Shown here: in pieces, positions 49,743 through 59,477 of the stretch
Position numbering within the stretch: position 1 is the first letter of the stretch
How the letters are laid out: each line of letters opens with the position of its first letter
From: Alectryocaccobium sp964389285
GTDB taxonomy: Bacteria > Bacillota > Clostridia > Lachnospirales > Lachnospiraceae
Reading direction: 5' to 3'
NCBI GenBank assembly: GCA_964389285.1
Contig: CAYMCZ010000012.1
Span: forward strand, 1 to 64,000
Length of the DNA stretch: 64,000 nucleotides
Made by a program: the position numbers and the translations under genes
The notes under the pieces: model-generated
The model's input: only the letters and a program-made list of their open reading frames with translations
The model's database searches: none
Told to the model about the DNA's origin: nothing

Positions 49743-49883
49743 TATATATAGTTTTAACGCTATTTTCGTTCCGAAAAATGTGCTAAATCCACTTTTTTCG
49801 TTCCGATTTGTGTAAGCGTGACGAATATTCCATTATATGCGGCAGGAAGAATAGCAAGCATTATAAAAGCATTATAAATAAAG

Positions 49884-49932
49884 AAGCCCCAACTATGCGG
49901 AAAACGCAGGTTTTTCGCATAGTTGGGGTTCT
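49884..49932. terminator. Bidirectional terminator between convergent genes
   Basis: gccccaactatgcg and cgcatagttggggt form a 12-13-bp stem around a short loop, with A-rich sequence before and T-rich after, so it works on both strands. It separates the K+ channel (+) from the L,D-transpeptidase (-). Confidence 0.9.
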
Positions 49933-49978
49933 TTAATGTTAAAGCCTTATTCGTTATTATAAATCAAATATATCAGCA

Positions 49979-51472
49979 TTAATATATGATAACAGGTACA
50001 TGGTTGTTATCGAGCGAATCAAGTTCCACCCAAAGCTGATCGACTATATAATGAGGTGTGTTTATACACCCGTGGGATCCTCTGTAAGTATATATATTTC
50101 CGCCAAAGGATGACTGCCAGTCCGCGTCATGTATGGCAACTCCGTCCCAGGTTACACGGATAAAATATTCGCAGGGCTGCGAACCGTATGAACCGTGCAT
50201 TACATAAGGGCTTCTCATTTCCAATACGCAGAACAGCCCGCGTGGCGTATTTCTCTCGGGAACGCTTAATAACCCTGTCACAACATCAGTATCCAAAACC
50301 AGCTTATAATCCTTATAAAACCACATATGCTGAGCATCTATGCTGATTTCAATATACGTCCCTCCGATATCTCCGCCGTTTTCATCCATTGAATAGCCGG
50401 TTTTGTCCCAGACACATTCCGCCGTGTCTTTTCCGTCGTAAACAGCGTTTAATATGTTTTCGGCGGTCTCATCCGTGTTTAGGATATATCCCTGATAATT
50501 ATCATGGGCATTGCCGCCTACTTCGATCGCAGCGCCCCCTGAAGTAACGAATTTTCTTTTTGTATCGTCTGTAGAATATTTAGCGTCTAATTTTACGGCA
50601 TACTCCTGTATTTTTTCATTATCGTAGCTGAATTCTCCGTCTTCATAAATCAGCCATCCTTTCATTTCATCGGGCGTAATAGTCTTTTTAACATCAGCCG
50701 TTAAAAATAGCGTTATCCCGTCGGAAGGAAGAAATTCTTTCATCTCAGTGACAATGTTTTGGAGGCTTTCGTCTTCGGAAGTTATATCCGCAATGACGTA
50801 CTCTTCTTTTAATTCAAGATCAGTCTTTTCGTTTCTGAGAGCTTCTTCTATTGAATCGGCTAATTTCTCAGAATCTATCATTGTCCCGTCTTTTTCCGGA
50901 ACTATCTCAAGCAGTTCAGAATCAAAATAAGCGTTTTCGGGAGCTTTTCTTTCATCGTTTTTTATAATACCTTCAAGCTCATTCAGAAATGCTTCCCGGT
51001 CCAGATCGAGTTCATTGCTCAGATTGTAATTTTTAGTAATAAAAGATCTGAAAATCCAAAGCCATGAAGCATTTTTTTCGTTATGAGCAAGCTCATTCAG
51101 GTCATGGTTTGTTACCATACCTTTTAAAGGCACGGTGATTTCGCTGCCGTCTCTTTCATGCAGCGTGATTTCATCAGGATATTTTTGGTTATATTCATCA
51201 ACATAGACATCGATTTCCGTTTCGGAAACATTTTCTTCGGAAATATAGGTATTTAATGAAAAGAAATCTTTATAATGTAAGACTCCGGGGATATAAATTA
51301 TTGCGGCAGCCGCAGCGATTATCCCGGCTAACAGTTTTTTATTGCGGATTATCCCGGGCTTTTTTTCGTTTTGTTTAATTAATCCGTCTATAACATCATC
51401 TATGGTCTCTCCGGATTTTTCCGAAAGATCTGTTGCCTGCTCGTTCGTTTCTTTTACCTCTGTATCTGCCAT
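49979..51472 (-). CDS. L,D-transpeptidase with peptidoglycan-binding domains (YkuD)
   Basis: 497 residues. A cytoplasmic acidic N-terminus and membrane helix (about 45-65) are followed by two PG-binding-type repeats (about 85-330; SDGITLFLTADVKKTITPDEM) and a C-terminal YkuD domain. The catalytic motif is HDADWQSSFGG...YRGSHGCINTP (HxxxxG...SHGC), with the nucleophile Cys near residue 463. It makes 3-3 crosslinks in peptidoglycan outside the membrane. Confidence 0.93.
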   Translation of the reverse strand: MADTEVKETNEQATDLSEKSGETIDDVIDGLIKQNEKKPGIIRNKKLLAGIIAAAAAIIYIPGVLHYKDFFSLNTYISEENVSETEIDVYVDEYNQKYPDEITLHERDGSEITVPLKGMVTNHDLNELAHNEKNASWLWIFRSFITKNYNLSNELDLDREAFLNELEGIIKNDERKAPENAYFDSELLEIVPEKDGTMIDSEKLADSIEEALRNEKTDLELKEEYVIADITSEDESLQNIVTEMKEFLPSDGITLFLTADVKKTITPDEMKGWLIYEDGEFSYDNEKIQEYAVKLDAKYSTDDTKRKFVTSGGAAIEVGGNAHDNYQGYILNTDETAENILNAVYDGKDTAECVWDKTGYSMDENGGDIGGTYIEISIDAQHMWFYKDYKLVLDTDVVTGLLSVPERNTPRGLFCVLEMRSPYVMHGSYGSQPCEYFIRVTWDGVAIHDADWQSSFGGNIYTYRGSHGCINTPHYIVDQLWVELDSLDNNHVPVIIY

Positions 51473-51611
51473 TTTGCTCTATATACGATCCTTCCTGACA
51501 TTTAAAAACCATTTGTTATTATACTCACTAACAGAAATAAAAATCAAGAGTCTTATTTGTGAATTAACAGTGAATATTGAAAATCTTCGAGCTTTGCTGT
51601 ATTATTACAGC

Positions 51612-52679
51612 ATGAATAAGACAAACAAAACTTATAAAGATCAAATTGATATAAAAAATACCCTTCAGCTGCGCGAGGTTGTTGCTACCCTGCCCCGCTT
51701 TGCGGCGGATTATTTTCGCGGTGTTGCAAATACAACTTCAACAAGCACTCGTATAAAATATGCCTATGACATAAGGATCTTTTTTCAATTTTTGTCCGAA
51801 AACAATCCTATATATAAAGGAATTCCTGTAACGGATTATAAAATCGATATACTGGATAAGATCACGCCTCTTGATCTCGAAGAATATATGGATTATTTAA
51901 AGGCCTATAAATCCTCTGATTCAGATGAATATATAACTAACGGCGAAAAAGGCATAAAACGAAAAATGAGCGCTCTGCGTGCTTTCTACGCTTATTTTTA
52001 CAAGCGCGAACTGATTAATACCAACCCTACATTGCTTATAGAAATGCCAAAACTGCACGAAAAAGAAATAATAAGGCTTGATGCCGATGAAGTAGCTTCT
52101 CTTTTGGATCTTATCGAATCCGGCGAAGGAAAAATGTCTGAGCATCAGAAAAAATATCTGAACAAGACAAGAACAAGAGATCTTGCGCTCATTACTCTTC
52201 TGCTCGGTACCGGAATACGCGTTTCCGAATGTGTCGGACTTGACATAACAGATGTGGATTTCAACAACGGCGCGATAAAGGTTGTTCGAAAAGGCGGCAA
52301 TGAGATGCTTGTATATTTTGGGGTTGAAGTTGAAAAAGCCTTGTCTGCCTATATAGAAGAAAGGAAAAACATTCCGGCTGCCGCCGGCTCCGAAAACGCG
52401 CTCTTTCTTTCGTCTCAAAAAAAACGCATTTCCGTAAAGGCGGTCGAAAATCTTGTGAAAAAATTTTCATCACAGATTACGTCAACCAAAAAAATCACGC
52501 CGCATAAGCTGCGAAGCACTTACGGTACTGCTCTTTATCAGGAAACAGGTGATATCTATCTGGTTGCGGATGTGCTCGGCCATAAAGACGTTAATACAAC
52601 AAAACGCCATTATGCAGCAATGTCTGATATGAGAAGGCGCAAGGCGGCAAACGCCGTTACCCTGCGTGAGGATACATAG
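51612..52679 (+). CDS. Xer-like tyrosine recombinase
   Basis: 355 residues from ATG 51612; the longer upstream frame overlaps the transpeptidase promoter and is unlikely. The N-terminal SAM-like domain binds DNA (STSTRIKYAYDIRIFFQFL). Catalytic residues are Arg in GTGIRVSE, HKLRSTYG, the His in LGHKDVNTT and Tyr in KRHYAAMS. Length and lone position resemble XerS/XerD-type chromosome dimer recombinases rather than an ICE integrase. It is 17 kb outside the element's right end. Confidence 0.88.
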   Translation: MNKTNKTYKDQIDIKNTLQLREVVATLPRFAADYFRGVANTTSTSTRIKYAYDIRIFFQFLSENNPIYKGIPVTDYKIDILDKITPLDLEEYMDYLKAYKSSDSDEYITNGEKGIKRKMSALRAFYAYFYKRELINTNPTLLIEMPKLHEKEIIRLDADEVASLLDLIESGEGKMSEHQKKYLNKTRTRDLALITLLLGTGIRVSECVGLDITDVDFNNGAIKVVRKGGNEMLVYFGVEVEKALSAYIEERKNIPAAAGSENALFLSSQKKRISVKAVENLVKKFSSQITSTKKITPHKLRSTYGTALYQETGDIYLVADVLGHKDVNTTKRHYAAMSDMRRRKAANAVTLREDT

Positions 52680-52705
52680 CTTGAATCGTATATTTACTCA
52701 TATAA

Positions 52706-52880
52706 AACGGAGCTGTCAAGTTATGCTAACTGAATGAATATTCTGGAGGGAACATCCGCAACGCCGGCACTTAGCGAACGCAAGCTTGCGAAGCGTGAGC
52801 TTAGTACCGCTGCGTGAGGACTAAGTGCGAACGGTTCCCGGAAGAATATTCATGAAAATGCATAACCCGACAGCTCCGTT
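52706..52880. repeat. 175-bp nested palindrome between convergent genes
   Basis: Successive perfect arms pair inward: aacggagctgtc (52706-52717/52869-52880), gttatgc (52720/52860), atgaatattct (52734/52843), gggaac (52748/52834) and gcacttag (52767/52821), with the self-complementary cgcaagcttgcg at 52779-52790. It could be a MITE-like element, a structured RNA or a recombinase-associated site. No gene lies inside. Confidence 0.9.
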
Positions 52881-52900
52881 ATGTTATCTCTGTTCTAAAA

Positions 52901-53416
52901 TTATGTGATCGAAGCCCCGAAAGCCTCAAGCTCCGCAAGCGCGGCTTCTGTTTTGTTGTTCTCTCCTACTACTTCTTTTATTCCAAGGTCTTCCGCTCCA
53001 AAGAATCCGACCATTACCTTATACTGTGCCTCAATCCCGTCATATACGCCCGGTGAGCCGGAGCTTAAGATCATCGCATATTTTTTAACCTGCGGATTTA
53101 AAGGAGCATAAAATCTGGACAATGCGCTCTGAAGCTGACCGCTGAAACCGAAATAATGTATGGGAGATGCAAATACAATCATGTCCGTTTCTTTAAGAAG
53201 CGGATATATTTCCTGCATATCGTCTTTCTGGATGCAGGCACCCTCTCCTTTGGTATGACAATATTCGCAAGCAAGGCAGGCTTTGATATCTTTTGAAGCA
53301 ACAAACACCTCGGTTACTTCATGACCCGCACCTGTCGCTCCTTTTGCAAATGCCTCGGTTAATGCGGCAGTGTTGCCTTTTTTACGGGGACTTCCGTTTA
53401 GAATCAATATCTTCAT
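52901..53416 (-). CDS. Flavodoxin-fold NADPH-dependent FMN reductase
   Basis: 171 residues: the FMN phosphate loop LNGSPRKKGNTAALTEAF at the N-terminus, CLACEYCHTKGEGACIQKDDM (Cys-rich segment of iron-sulfur flavoprotein relatives) and ASPIHYFGFSGQLQSALSRFY. It probably reduces quinones, nitro compounds or other electron acceptors. Its Shine-Dalgarno site (ggaggtag) is clear. Not obviously linked to the thiamine genes downstream. Confidence 0.9.
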   Translation of the reverse strand: MKILILNGSPRKKGNTAALTEAFAKGATGAGHEVTEVFVASKDIKACLACEYCHTKGEGACIQKDDMQEIYPLLKETDMIVFASPIHYFGFSGQLQSALSRFYAPLNPQVKKYAMILSSGSPGVYDGIEAQYKVMVGFFGAEDLGIKEVVGENNKTEAALAELEAFGASIT

Positions 53417-53502
53417 TTCTCTACCTCCCTAAAATAAAGATTTCTTTTATTTGGATTTTAACAAAAAACAATATGTTAGTCTATGGTAACTTCATGCATG
53501 TT

Positions 53503-54291
53503 TCATGTTTTGTTAAAAGCATATCCGTGATCCAAAGGGCCCGGTCCTTTGCCGAGATTTAACATAGCGGAAAGAGCTCCGGATATATAGTCCTTTGCGG
53601 CCTTTACGGAATCATTTATCGCATATCCCTTTGCCAGATTTGACGCTATTGCGCTTGAAAGCGTACAGCCTGTCCCGTGCGTATTCGGATTGTCTATATG
53701 CACTCCGTAAAACCACTCTTCTCCGGATGCATGATATAAAAGATCGTTTGCGTCACTTATGGAGTGACCGCCTTTTAAAAGAACCGTACAGCCGTACTTT
53801 TCATAAATAGTTTTTGCCGCTGTACGCATATCTTCAGCCGTTTTTATTTCTGCTCCCGAAAGTATTGCAGCTTCCGGAATATTCGGAGTGATGATCTCAG
53901 ATAAAGGTATAAGTTTTTCTGTCAATGCTTTAAGCGCGTCATCCCTTAAAAGTTTTGAGCCGGAAGTGGACACCATAACAGGATCCAACACTATGTGATC
54001 AGCTCTGTATTCCGTCAGCTTTTCGGAGATTACATCAATAAGCTCCGCGGAAGATACCATACCTATCTTTACGGCGTCCGGGAAAATATCGGTAAAAACG
54101 GCCTCCATCTGAGCTGAGAGAAATTCTCGGGTTGTATTCATGACTGCGAAAACCCCGGTTGTATTTTGCGCGGTCAGCGCGGTAATTACAGTCATTGCAT
54201 ATACTCCGTTTGCAAGCATGGTTTTAATATCAGCCTGTATTCCGGCGCCTCCGCTGCAATCGCTTCCCGCTATGGATAATGCTGTTTTCAT
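53503..54291 (-). CDS. thiD: Hydroxymethylpyrimidine (phosphate) kinase
   Basis: 262 residues of the ribokinase fold: SIAGSDCSGGAGIQADIKTM, DPVMVSTSGSKLL, LKGGHSISDANDLLY and NTHGTGCTLSSAIASNLAKG (anion hole and catalytic Asp/Cys region). It phosphorylates HMP to HMP-PP for thiamine synthesis. I start at ATG 54291 with gaggttt upstream; a longer frame from 54312 overlaps the permease gene. Last gene of the TPP-controlled operon. Confidence 0.95.
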   Translation of the reverse strand: MKTALSIAGSDCSGGAGIQADIKTMLANGVYAMTVITALTAQNTTGVFAVMNTTREFLSAQMEAVFTDIFPDAVKIGMVSSAELIDVISEKLTEYRADHIVLDPVMVSTSGSKLLRDDALKALTEKLIPLSEIITPNIPEAAILSGAEIKTAEDMRTAAKTIYEKYGCTVLLKGGHSISDANDLLYHASGEEWFYGVHIDNPNTHGTGCTLSSAIASNLAKGYAINDSVKAAKDYISGALSAMLNLGKGPGPLDHGYAFNKT

Positions 54292-54293
54292 AT

Positions 54294-55058
54294 TCAAACC
54301 TCGTTTCTCCATGCAATGTATTTATGATCTATATGTTTCAGTACTGCCATCCCGACAAGGGCAATTATACTTAAAATCATTATCGGTGCGAGTACGGCAG
54401 CTCCGTCCAGTTTGCTTACCATACGTTTGCTTAAATATCCCAAACCCTCAGTGGCTCCGAGCCATTCCGCGACTGCCGCATCTATGAGCGCCCAAGGCAG
54501 CGTCAGTTTTAAAGCGGTAAAGAAATCCGGCAGCGCAGAAGGTATTTCGAGGAAAGAAAAAACCTGTATTTTGTTTGCGCCGCAGGTATAAAGCCAATCT
54601 CTTTTTTTTATACTGACACTTTTTAGACCTTTATAGGTATTTAACGCAATAACGAAAAATGTGCTTAATACCACTACCAAAAGACGGGCTCGGATCGTAT
54701 AACCCAGCCAGAGAACCAAAAGCGGACTTATGCACATAACAGGCACTCCCTGGGTAACAGTCATAGCAGGAAAAAGCATTGCCTTGGCATATTCCGAAAA
54801 ACGCATCAGCACTGCAAGTGTTACTCCGACGAGTATTGCAATAGACCATCCGGCGGCAAATGTCAGCATTGTTGCGGGAAGATGATGCAGGAACAAAGGT
54901 TCCCGCAATTCCCATATTTTTATAATGATATCCACAGGAGATGGAAAAATATTCTTTGCGTTAATCAGTTCCGCTGCTGTAAACCATATGACAAATATAA
55001 CTGTTATTGCAATTATGGCAGGCAGGTGTTCTTTAATTATGTTTCTTTTATGATTCAT
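54294..55058 (-). CDS. ABC transporter permease, thiamine-precursor uptake (ThiX-like)
   Basis: 254 residues, six transmembrane helices, with the BPD-permease EAA-type loop (TCGANKIQVFSFLEIPSALPDFFTALKLTLPWALIDAAVAEWLGATEGLG). SsuC/ThiX-type permeases with this loop import formyl-aminopyrimidine or HMP. It is one of two paralogous permeases in the operon (the other at 57305-58057), served by one ATPase. It overlaps its upstream neighbour by 11 bases. Confidence 0.9.
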   Translation of the reverse strand: MNHKRNIIKEHLPAIIAITVIFVIWFTAAELINAKNIFPSPVDIIIKIWELREPLFLHHLPATMLTFAAGWSIAILVGVTLAVLMRFSEYAKAMLFPAMTVTQGVPVMCISPLLVLWLGYTIRARLLVVVLSTFFVIALNTYKGLKSVSIKKRDWLYTCGANKIQVFSFLEIPSALPDFFTALKLTLPWALIDAAVAEWLGATEGLGYLSKRMVSKLDGAAVLAPIMILSIIALVGMAVLKHIDHKYIAWRNEV

Positions 55059-56088
55059 TATTGTATTGAATAATAATATCAGAAAGTCCTATATCGGACT
55101 TTATCAGTCCCGCTTCTTTCATCCAGTCTTTTATGTTCAGCCACTTTGAATCCGTCATTTCCAAAAAGGCTTCGTCATCACTTTCCATCTTTTTCATAAG
55201 AATTTCATAGCTTCTCTCCTGCTGTTTTTTATCCAAAGGATTGTCCGCCGTATCCATTTCATTCATTATTAATTCGATTGCGGCCTCTTCATCTGCTTTT
55301 ATATCTTCAAATCCTTTTTTACAGGCGCTTAAAAACCGCTGATATTTCTCTGGGTCACTATCATAAGCCTCTGTATTTACAGCCATTACAAGACCGTACA
55401 TTTCAGGAAATCCGTAATCCTGTTCAAAGTATGTATTTAGCTCATATCCTGCCAACTCCATAGTGACAATTTCATCATTGATAAAGGCACCGACAACAAT
55501 ATCCACGTTTTCTGTAATAAGACTTGTCACCAAATCGAAACCGACGTTTAAGAGTTCGTAATCGTTATCATTTAATCCTGAATTGGCGGCTATGGTTTTT
55601 ATGGTGGCTTCAGAAAGAGCCGATCCGGAGTATCCTATCGTTTTGCCTCTGAGAGAAGCCATATCGGATGTGACAGATGTGTTTCTTTTCAGCGAGACAA
55701 GGCAGTCAAGCTGCTGTGAACATACTGAGGCAAGAGCTTTTACCGGCATTCCTTTTTCTGCTGCCTGTATTATTTCAACCTGATATGTAAAACCTATATC
55801 GGCTTTACCCAATGCGGTAAAATTAATGGCCTCTATGGTTTCGGCAGGAGTAATGATATTTATATTCAGTCCTTCTTCCTCAAAATATCCTTTGGCGGCG
55901 GCATCGTAAAGAAAAGCATGAATCGCGTTGGGATACCAGTCGAGAATGATATTTATTTCATTTTGCTCTGAACTAAGCTCTGATTCCAAAACTGTTTTAT
56001 CGGCGGACATCCCGCCCGTATCGGCGCATCCGGCAAAAAGACCCGAGAAAGCAAAGATGGTTGCCAGAACAGCGGTTTTTATTTTCAT
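55048..56088 (-). CDS. NMT1/ThiY-like substrate-binding lipoprotein
   Basis: 346 residues with lipobox LFAGC and the NMT1/THI5-like core: IILDWYPNAIHAFLYDAAAKGYFEEEGLNINIITPAETIEAINFTALGKADIGFTYQVEIIQA. ThiY proteins of this type bind formyl-aminopyrimidine derived from thiamine breakdown. Its position in the TPP-regulated operon supports that substrate. Confidence 0.9.
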   Translation of the reverse strand: MKIKTAVLATIFAFSGLFAGCADTGGMSADKTVLESELSSEQNEINIILDWYPNAIHAFLYDAAAKGYFEEEGLNINIITPAETIEAINFTALGKADIGFTYQVEIIQAAEKGMPVKALASVCSQQLDCLVSLKRNTSVTSDMASLRGKTIGYSGSALSEATIKTIAANSGLNDNDYELLNVGFDLVTSLITENVDIVVGAFINDEIVTMELAGYELNTYFEQDYGFPEMYGLVMAVNTEAYDSDPEKYQRFLSACKKGFEDIKADEEAAIELIMNEMDTADNPLDKKQQERSYEILMKKMESDDEAFLEMTDSKWLNIKDWMKEAGLIKSDIGLSDIIIQYNNES

Positions 56089-56114
56089 AAGATAATATTC
56101 CTTAAAATTTAAAA

Positions 56115-57308
56115 TTACATAAGATATAAAAAAGTTGCGAAAAGCCGTGTTTTTTTTAGCAGTGAGGATATATATATATACTCATCCGTTCTGTGCATAC
56201 CCTCTCCTTCAGGTCCGAATCCGTCCAGTGCCGGAATACCATGTGCGGCAAAATAATTTGCGTCTGTGGCGGCGTATACATCTTCGCCGTTTTTATTTAC
56301 GCCGTCTTCCATGATTGAAACCCCCGAAAAAGCGGCTGCCTTTTCGAGCAAAGATATATAACGTCCGGTATCAGGGTGTCTTTCCTGAGGCGGAAAAAGC
56401 ATTTTATAAGTGAGGTCAAGCCTGCAGTCAGGATCAAAAGGTCTGCTTCCCAGTAAATCCAGCTTTCCTTCACACTCTTTATAAGCGGCCATATCAGGTA
56501 TGCCCGCTGCGCAAAACTGCATATTTGCCTCGCCGGAAACAACTCCGTTTGGTCTTCCGCCGCTTACGGGCGCGGCATTATAAAAAATGCCTTTTTCATA
56601 GTCATTTAATCCGTAAAGCTCAAGTATCTTGTTTGCAAGTTCTTTATTCGCGCTTCTTCCCTTTGAATAATCGCAGCCTGCATGCGCCTCAAACCCCGTT
56701 ATATCCAGATTGCCCAGTATCACTCCCTGACGGCTTGTCAATACTTTTATAACATCGTTGTCACTGTATCCGCTTTCAAAGATAAAAGCGGCATCTGCAC
56801 CCGGAACATATTTTTCATAAAGTTTTCTTCCTGTTTCGGAACCCTGTTCCTCATCGCAGGTATATAAAAGATCGATTTCAATATCGGGAAGCAGCCCCAG
56901 ATCATACAGAATTCTGAGGGCATATATACTTACCGCAATACCTCCTTTGCAGTCAAGCACACCGAGTCCGAATAATCGGTCGCCCTCAATTCTCGGCGGA
57001 TGCTTCGCTGCATATCCCACCGGAAAAACAGTATCCAAATGCGCATTCAGAATAATTCTTCCATTAGAATTTCCGGGATTTATTCTTGCAAAAACATGTG
57101 TGCCGACATCTTCGAAGAATATCTCTTTAACGGAAGCGTTAAGCGGTTTTAAGCGGCTTTTAGTTAAAGCTGCTGCTTTTTTATTGCCTTCGATAAAATG
57201 AGTCTCGCTGTCAAAAGACGCGTATTCCAGCAAAAGTTCCGTCTGATCTTTCAGGTACTCTTCTGCCTTTCTGTTAATCTCCGAAATGCTGTTTTTATGA
57301 ATATTCAT
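56115..57308 (-). CDS. M20-family deacylase, probable formylaminopyrimidine deformylase (YlmB-like)
   Basis: 397 residues of the ArgE/DapE/M20 fold: LNAHLDTVFPVG (first metal ligands), LGVLDCKGGIAV, TCDEEQGSE (catalytic Glu) and AHGIPALDGFGPEGEGMHRTDEYI. In Bacillus the homologue YlmB removes the formyl group from imported thiamine fragments before TenA and ThiD act. Placement between the permease and binding-protein genes of a thiamine-salvage transporter favours that function over a peptidase. Confidence 0.82.
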   Translation of the reverse strand: MNIHKNSISEINRKAEEYLKDQTELLLEYASFDSETHFIEGNKKAAALTKSRLKPLNASVKEIFFEDVGTHVFARINPGNSNGRIILNAHLDTVFPVGYAAKHPPRIEGDRLFGLGVLDCKGGIAVSIYALRILYDLGLLPDIEIDLLYTCDEEQGSETGRKLYEKYVPGADAAFIFESGYSDNDVIKVLTSRQGVILGNLDITGFEAHAGCDYSKGRSANKELANKILELYGLNDYEKGIFYNAAPVSGGRPNGVVSGEANMQFCAAGIPDMAAYKECEGKLDLLGSRPFDPDCRLDLTYKMLFPPQERHPDTGRYISLLEKAAAFSGVSIMEDGVNKNGEDVYAATDANYFAAHGIPALDGFGPEGEGMHRTDEYIYISSLLKKTRLFATFLYLM

Positions 57309-58057
57309 GTCTCACCAACCCAAAAAACAACTTTATTTTCAATAATGCTTATGACTTTACTCAGTATCAGCGCAACTGCCGTAAGTATTACTACGGGAGC
57401 TATAACTCCGGCAGGGTTCAGATTCATCATGCTTATGCGGCTGTATGTACCGAGTCCCGCCGAGGCGCCGAGCCATTCCGAAACGGCCGCGGCCGTGACG
57501 CTCCACGGAATACAGACTTTTATTGCCGTAAATAAATCAGGCAGAGCCGAAGGAAATTTTAAAAAACTATATATTTGAGAACGCTTCGCCCCGTATGTGG
57601 AAAGCAGTTCAAGCCGTTCTTTGTTTGCGGATCTGAATCCGTCAAAAATATTTATCGCAAAGGTAAAAAAATTAGCGAGAACAACAACTAAAACCCTCAT
57701 TCCGAAAGAATATCCGAACCAGAGAATAAAAACCGGAGCAACGCAGATTACGGGAATCGTCTGTGTAACGGTCAGAATCGGATAAACCGCTTTTTCCAAA
57801 TGTTTGTTTAAATCCATTAACACAGCGAAAAACAACCCGCTTGCAAAAGCAAACATGAACCCGGTAAAAAATATTTTCATTGTAGCCGGAAAATGAATCA
57901 GAAAAAGCTCGCGGCTGTTTGCAATTATTTCAACTATAACATCTGCAGGCCCGGGCAAAATATATGCTTTTCCAATGATTAAAGCCGCTGTCTGCCAGAA
58001 TAATAAAAGTATCAGGGCGAAAGCAATTCCTGCGGCCTTTTGTTTTTTAAGACTCAT
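57305..58057 (-). CDS. Second ABC transporter permease, thiamine-precursor uptake
   Basis: About 250 residues with six helices and the loop TYGAKRSQIYSFLKFPSALPDLFTAIKVCIPWSVTAAAVSEWLGASAGLG. Clearly paralogous to the 54294-55058 permease. I start at the ATG near 58057 with gacgagg upstream, 11 bases inside the end of the ATPase gene; a TTG six codons earlier is less likely. It may form a heterodimer with its paralogue. Confidence 0.9.
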   Translation of the reverse strand: MSLKKQKAAGIAFALILLLFWQTAALIIGKAYILPGPADVIVEIIANSRELFLIHFPATMKIFFTGFMFAFASGLFFAVLMDLNKHLEKAVYPILTVTQTIPVICVAPVFILWFGYSFGMRVLVVVLANFFTFAINIFDGFRSANKERLELLSTYGAKRSQIYSFLKFPSALPDLFTAIKVCIPWSVTAAAVSEWLGASAGLGTYSRISMMNLNPAGVIAPVVILTAVALILSKVISIIENKVVFWVGET

Positions 58058-58802
58058 GGACAGCCTCGTCTCCAAGTATATTTAATAGTGTTTCTTTGAG
58101 CCTCAGCGCTTCTTCTTCCTGCATCATTTTCCTTTCGCGTTCTTTCGGCAAAGGAACCTCAAACTCCCGTATTGAAGTTACGGGGTTTCCCGTAAGCAAG
58201 AGGATTTTGTCCGAAAGAAAAACGGCTTCATCCACATCATGGGTGATAAGCAAAATGGTTTTTTTCAGCGCGTTCCACTGCTCTCTGATCCATTCCTGAA
58301 GTTTTTTCCTCGTAATGGCGTCAAGGGCGCTGAATGGTTCATCCAAAAGCAGTAAATCCGCTCCGGTACAGAGCGCTCTGGCAAAGCTGACCCTTTGTCT
58401 CATCCCGCCGGACAGTTCTTTAGGGTATTTGTCCTCCCATCCTGAAAGACCCGTTATTTCAAGCATACGCGCAGCGGCTTTTTCGGCTTCGGCTTTCGGA
58501 ATCGTTTTTATCTCCATGGGAAGCATCACATTTTTTTTAATTGTTCTCCACGGAAAAAGCAGATCCTGCTGAGGCATATATCCTGCAATATGTTCATATT
58601 CGTTAAGATCTTTATTATTTAATTTGATTTTTCCCGATGAAGGCTTTTCCAAATTATTTATAAGTCTGAATACGGTCGATTTGCCGCTTCCGCTTGCTCC
58701 GACAAGACTCACAAACGAACCCGCTTCTATTTTAAAAGAAACATTTTCCAAAACCGGTGCAGTGTTGTTATAAGCAAAGCTTACATTTTCAAAAGTCAGC
58801 AT
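58047..58802 (-). CDS. ABC transporter ATPase (ThiZ/SsuB-like)
   Basis: 251 residues with all NBD motifs: Walker A GASGSGKST (about 36), Q-loop QQDLLFPW, signature LSGGMRQRVSFARAL, Walker B LLLLDEPFSALD and the H-loop LLITHDVDEA. It energises the two permeases and binding protein of this operon for thiamine-precursor import. Confidence 0.94.
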   Translation of the reverse strand: MLTFENVSFAYNNTAPVLENVSFKIEAGSFVSLVGASGSGKSTVFRLINNLEKPSSGKIKLNNKDLNEYEHIAGYMPQQDLLFPWRTIKKNVMLPMEIKTIPKAEAEKAAARMLEITGLSGWEDKYPKELSGGMRQRVSFARALCTGADLLLLDEPFSALDAITRKKLQEWIREQWNALKKTILLITHDVDEAVFLSDKILLLTGNPVTSIREFEVPLPKERERKMMQEEEALRLKETLLNILGDEAVHES

Positions 58803-58805
58803 AAA

Positions 58806-59474
58806 TTATTTACGCATCTCCCATGCCATATCCCAAAAAGACTTTTCATAAATACTTGATCTGATGCCTATTTCCGAAAGGCGTTTTGTCTGAAACTCAC
58901 CATAGCCTGACGCCGCCCTGTCGGTCAGCTTTTTCAGTTTTTCATTTTCATTGTGGTATTCATCCGAAGCATATCCTTTTATCCATTCACCGAAAAAAGG
59001 ATGTTCCGCACAGGCAGGGTTTTTTGAAATCATTCTTTTGGATATGACTTCATAACTTATCGCGCACGGAAGTATCGCGGCGCAGATTTCGGCAGGCCCG
59101 TACTCATAAGCTATACGCAGCATATAGCTTGTGTAGCTCAGATTGTCCTGCGAAACGTACGCCGTTTCGGCTTCGGTCTTATCTATCCCCAGCTTTTTCA
59201 TATATGACCTGTGTATCTCAAGCTCTCCGTTAAAAATATTTGAAACATATTCATAAAAAGAATTCATTACAACCGGGTCGGATGCTTTTCCGGCTCCTAT
59301 GGAAAAAACTCTCGCGTATTCCAAGAGGTAAAGATAATCCTGAATCATGAAATGTCTGAACTGATCCATGCCGAGTGTCCCGTCTGCTATGGATACGACA
59401 AACGGATGCTCAAAAAGCTCATCCCATATAACGCGGCTTGCTTCGATTATTTGAGTCGATACGGGTTTGCTCAT
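58806..59474 (-). CDS. tenA: Aminopyrimidine aminohydrolase TenA
   Basis: 222 residues of the TenA/THI-4 fold: HPFVVSIADGTLGMDQFRHFMIQDYLYLLEYARVFS, the catalytic Cys in AILPCAISYEVISKRM and IKGYASDEY. It hydrolyses aminopyrimidine to HMP, following the deformylase in the salvage route, and feeds ThiD. It is 3 bases from both neighbours. Confidence 0.95.
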   Translation of the reverse strand: MSKPVSTQIIEASRVIWDELFEHPFVVSIADGTLGMDQFRHFMIQDYLYLLEYARVFSIGAGKASDPVVMNSFYEYVSNIFNGELEIHRSYMKKLGIDKTEAETAYVSQDNLSYTSYMLRIAYEYGPAEICAAILPCAISYEVISKRMISKNPACAEHPFFGEWIKGYASDEYHNENEKLKKLTDRAASGYGEFQTKRLSEIGIRSSIYEKSFWDMAWEMRK

Positions 59475-59477
59475 TTT

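Noticed and set aside
51342..51611. N-terminal extension of the tyrosine recombinase
   Set aside because: The extension is antisense to the L,D-transpeptidase start and promoter region and its peptide is not recombinase-like; ATG 51612 begins the conserved part.
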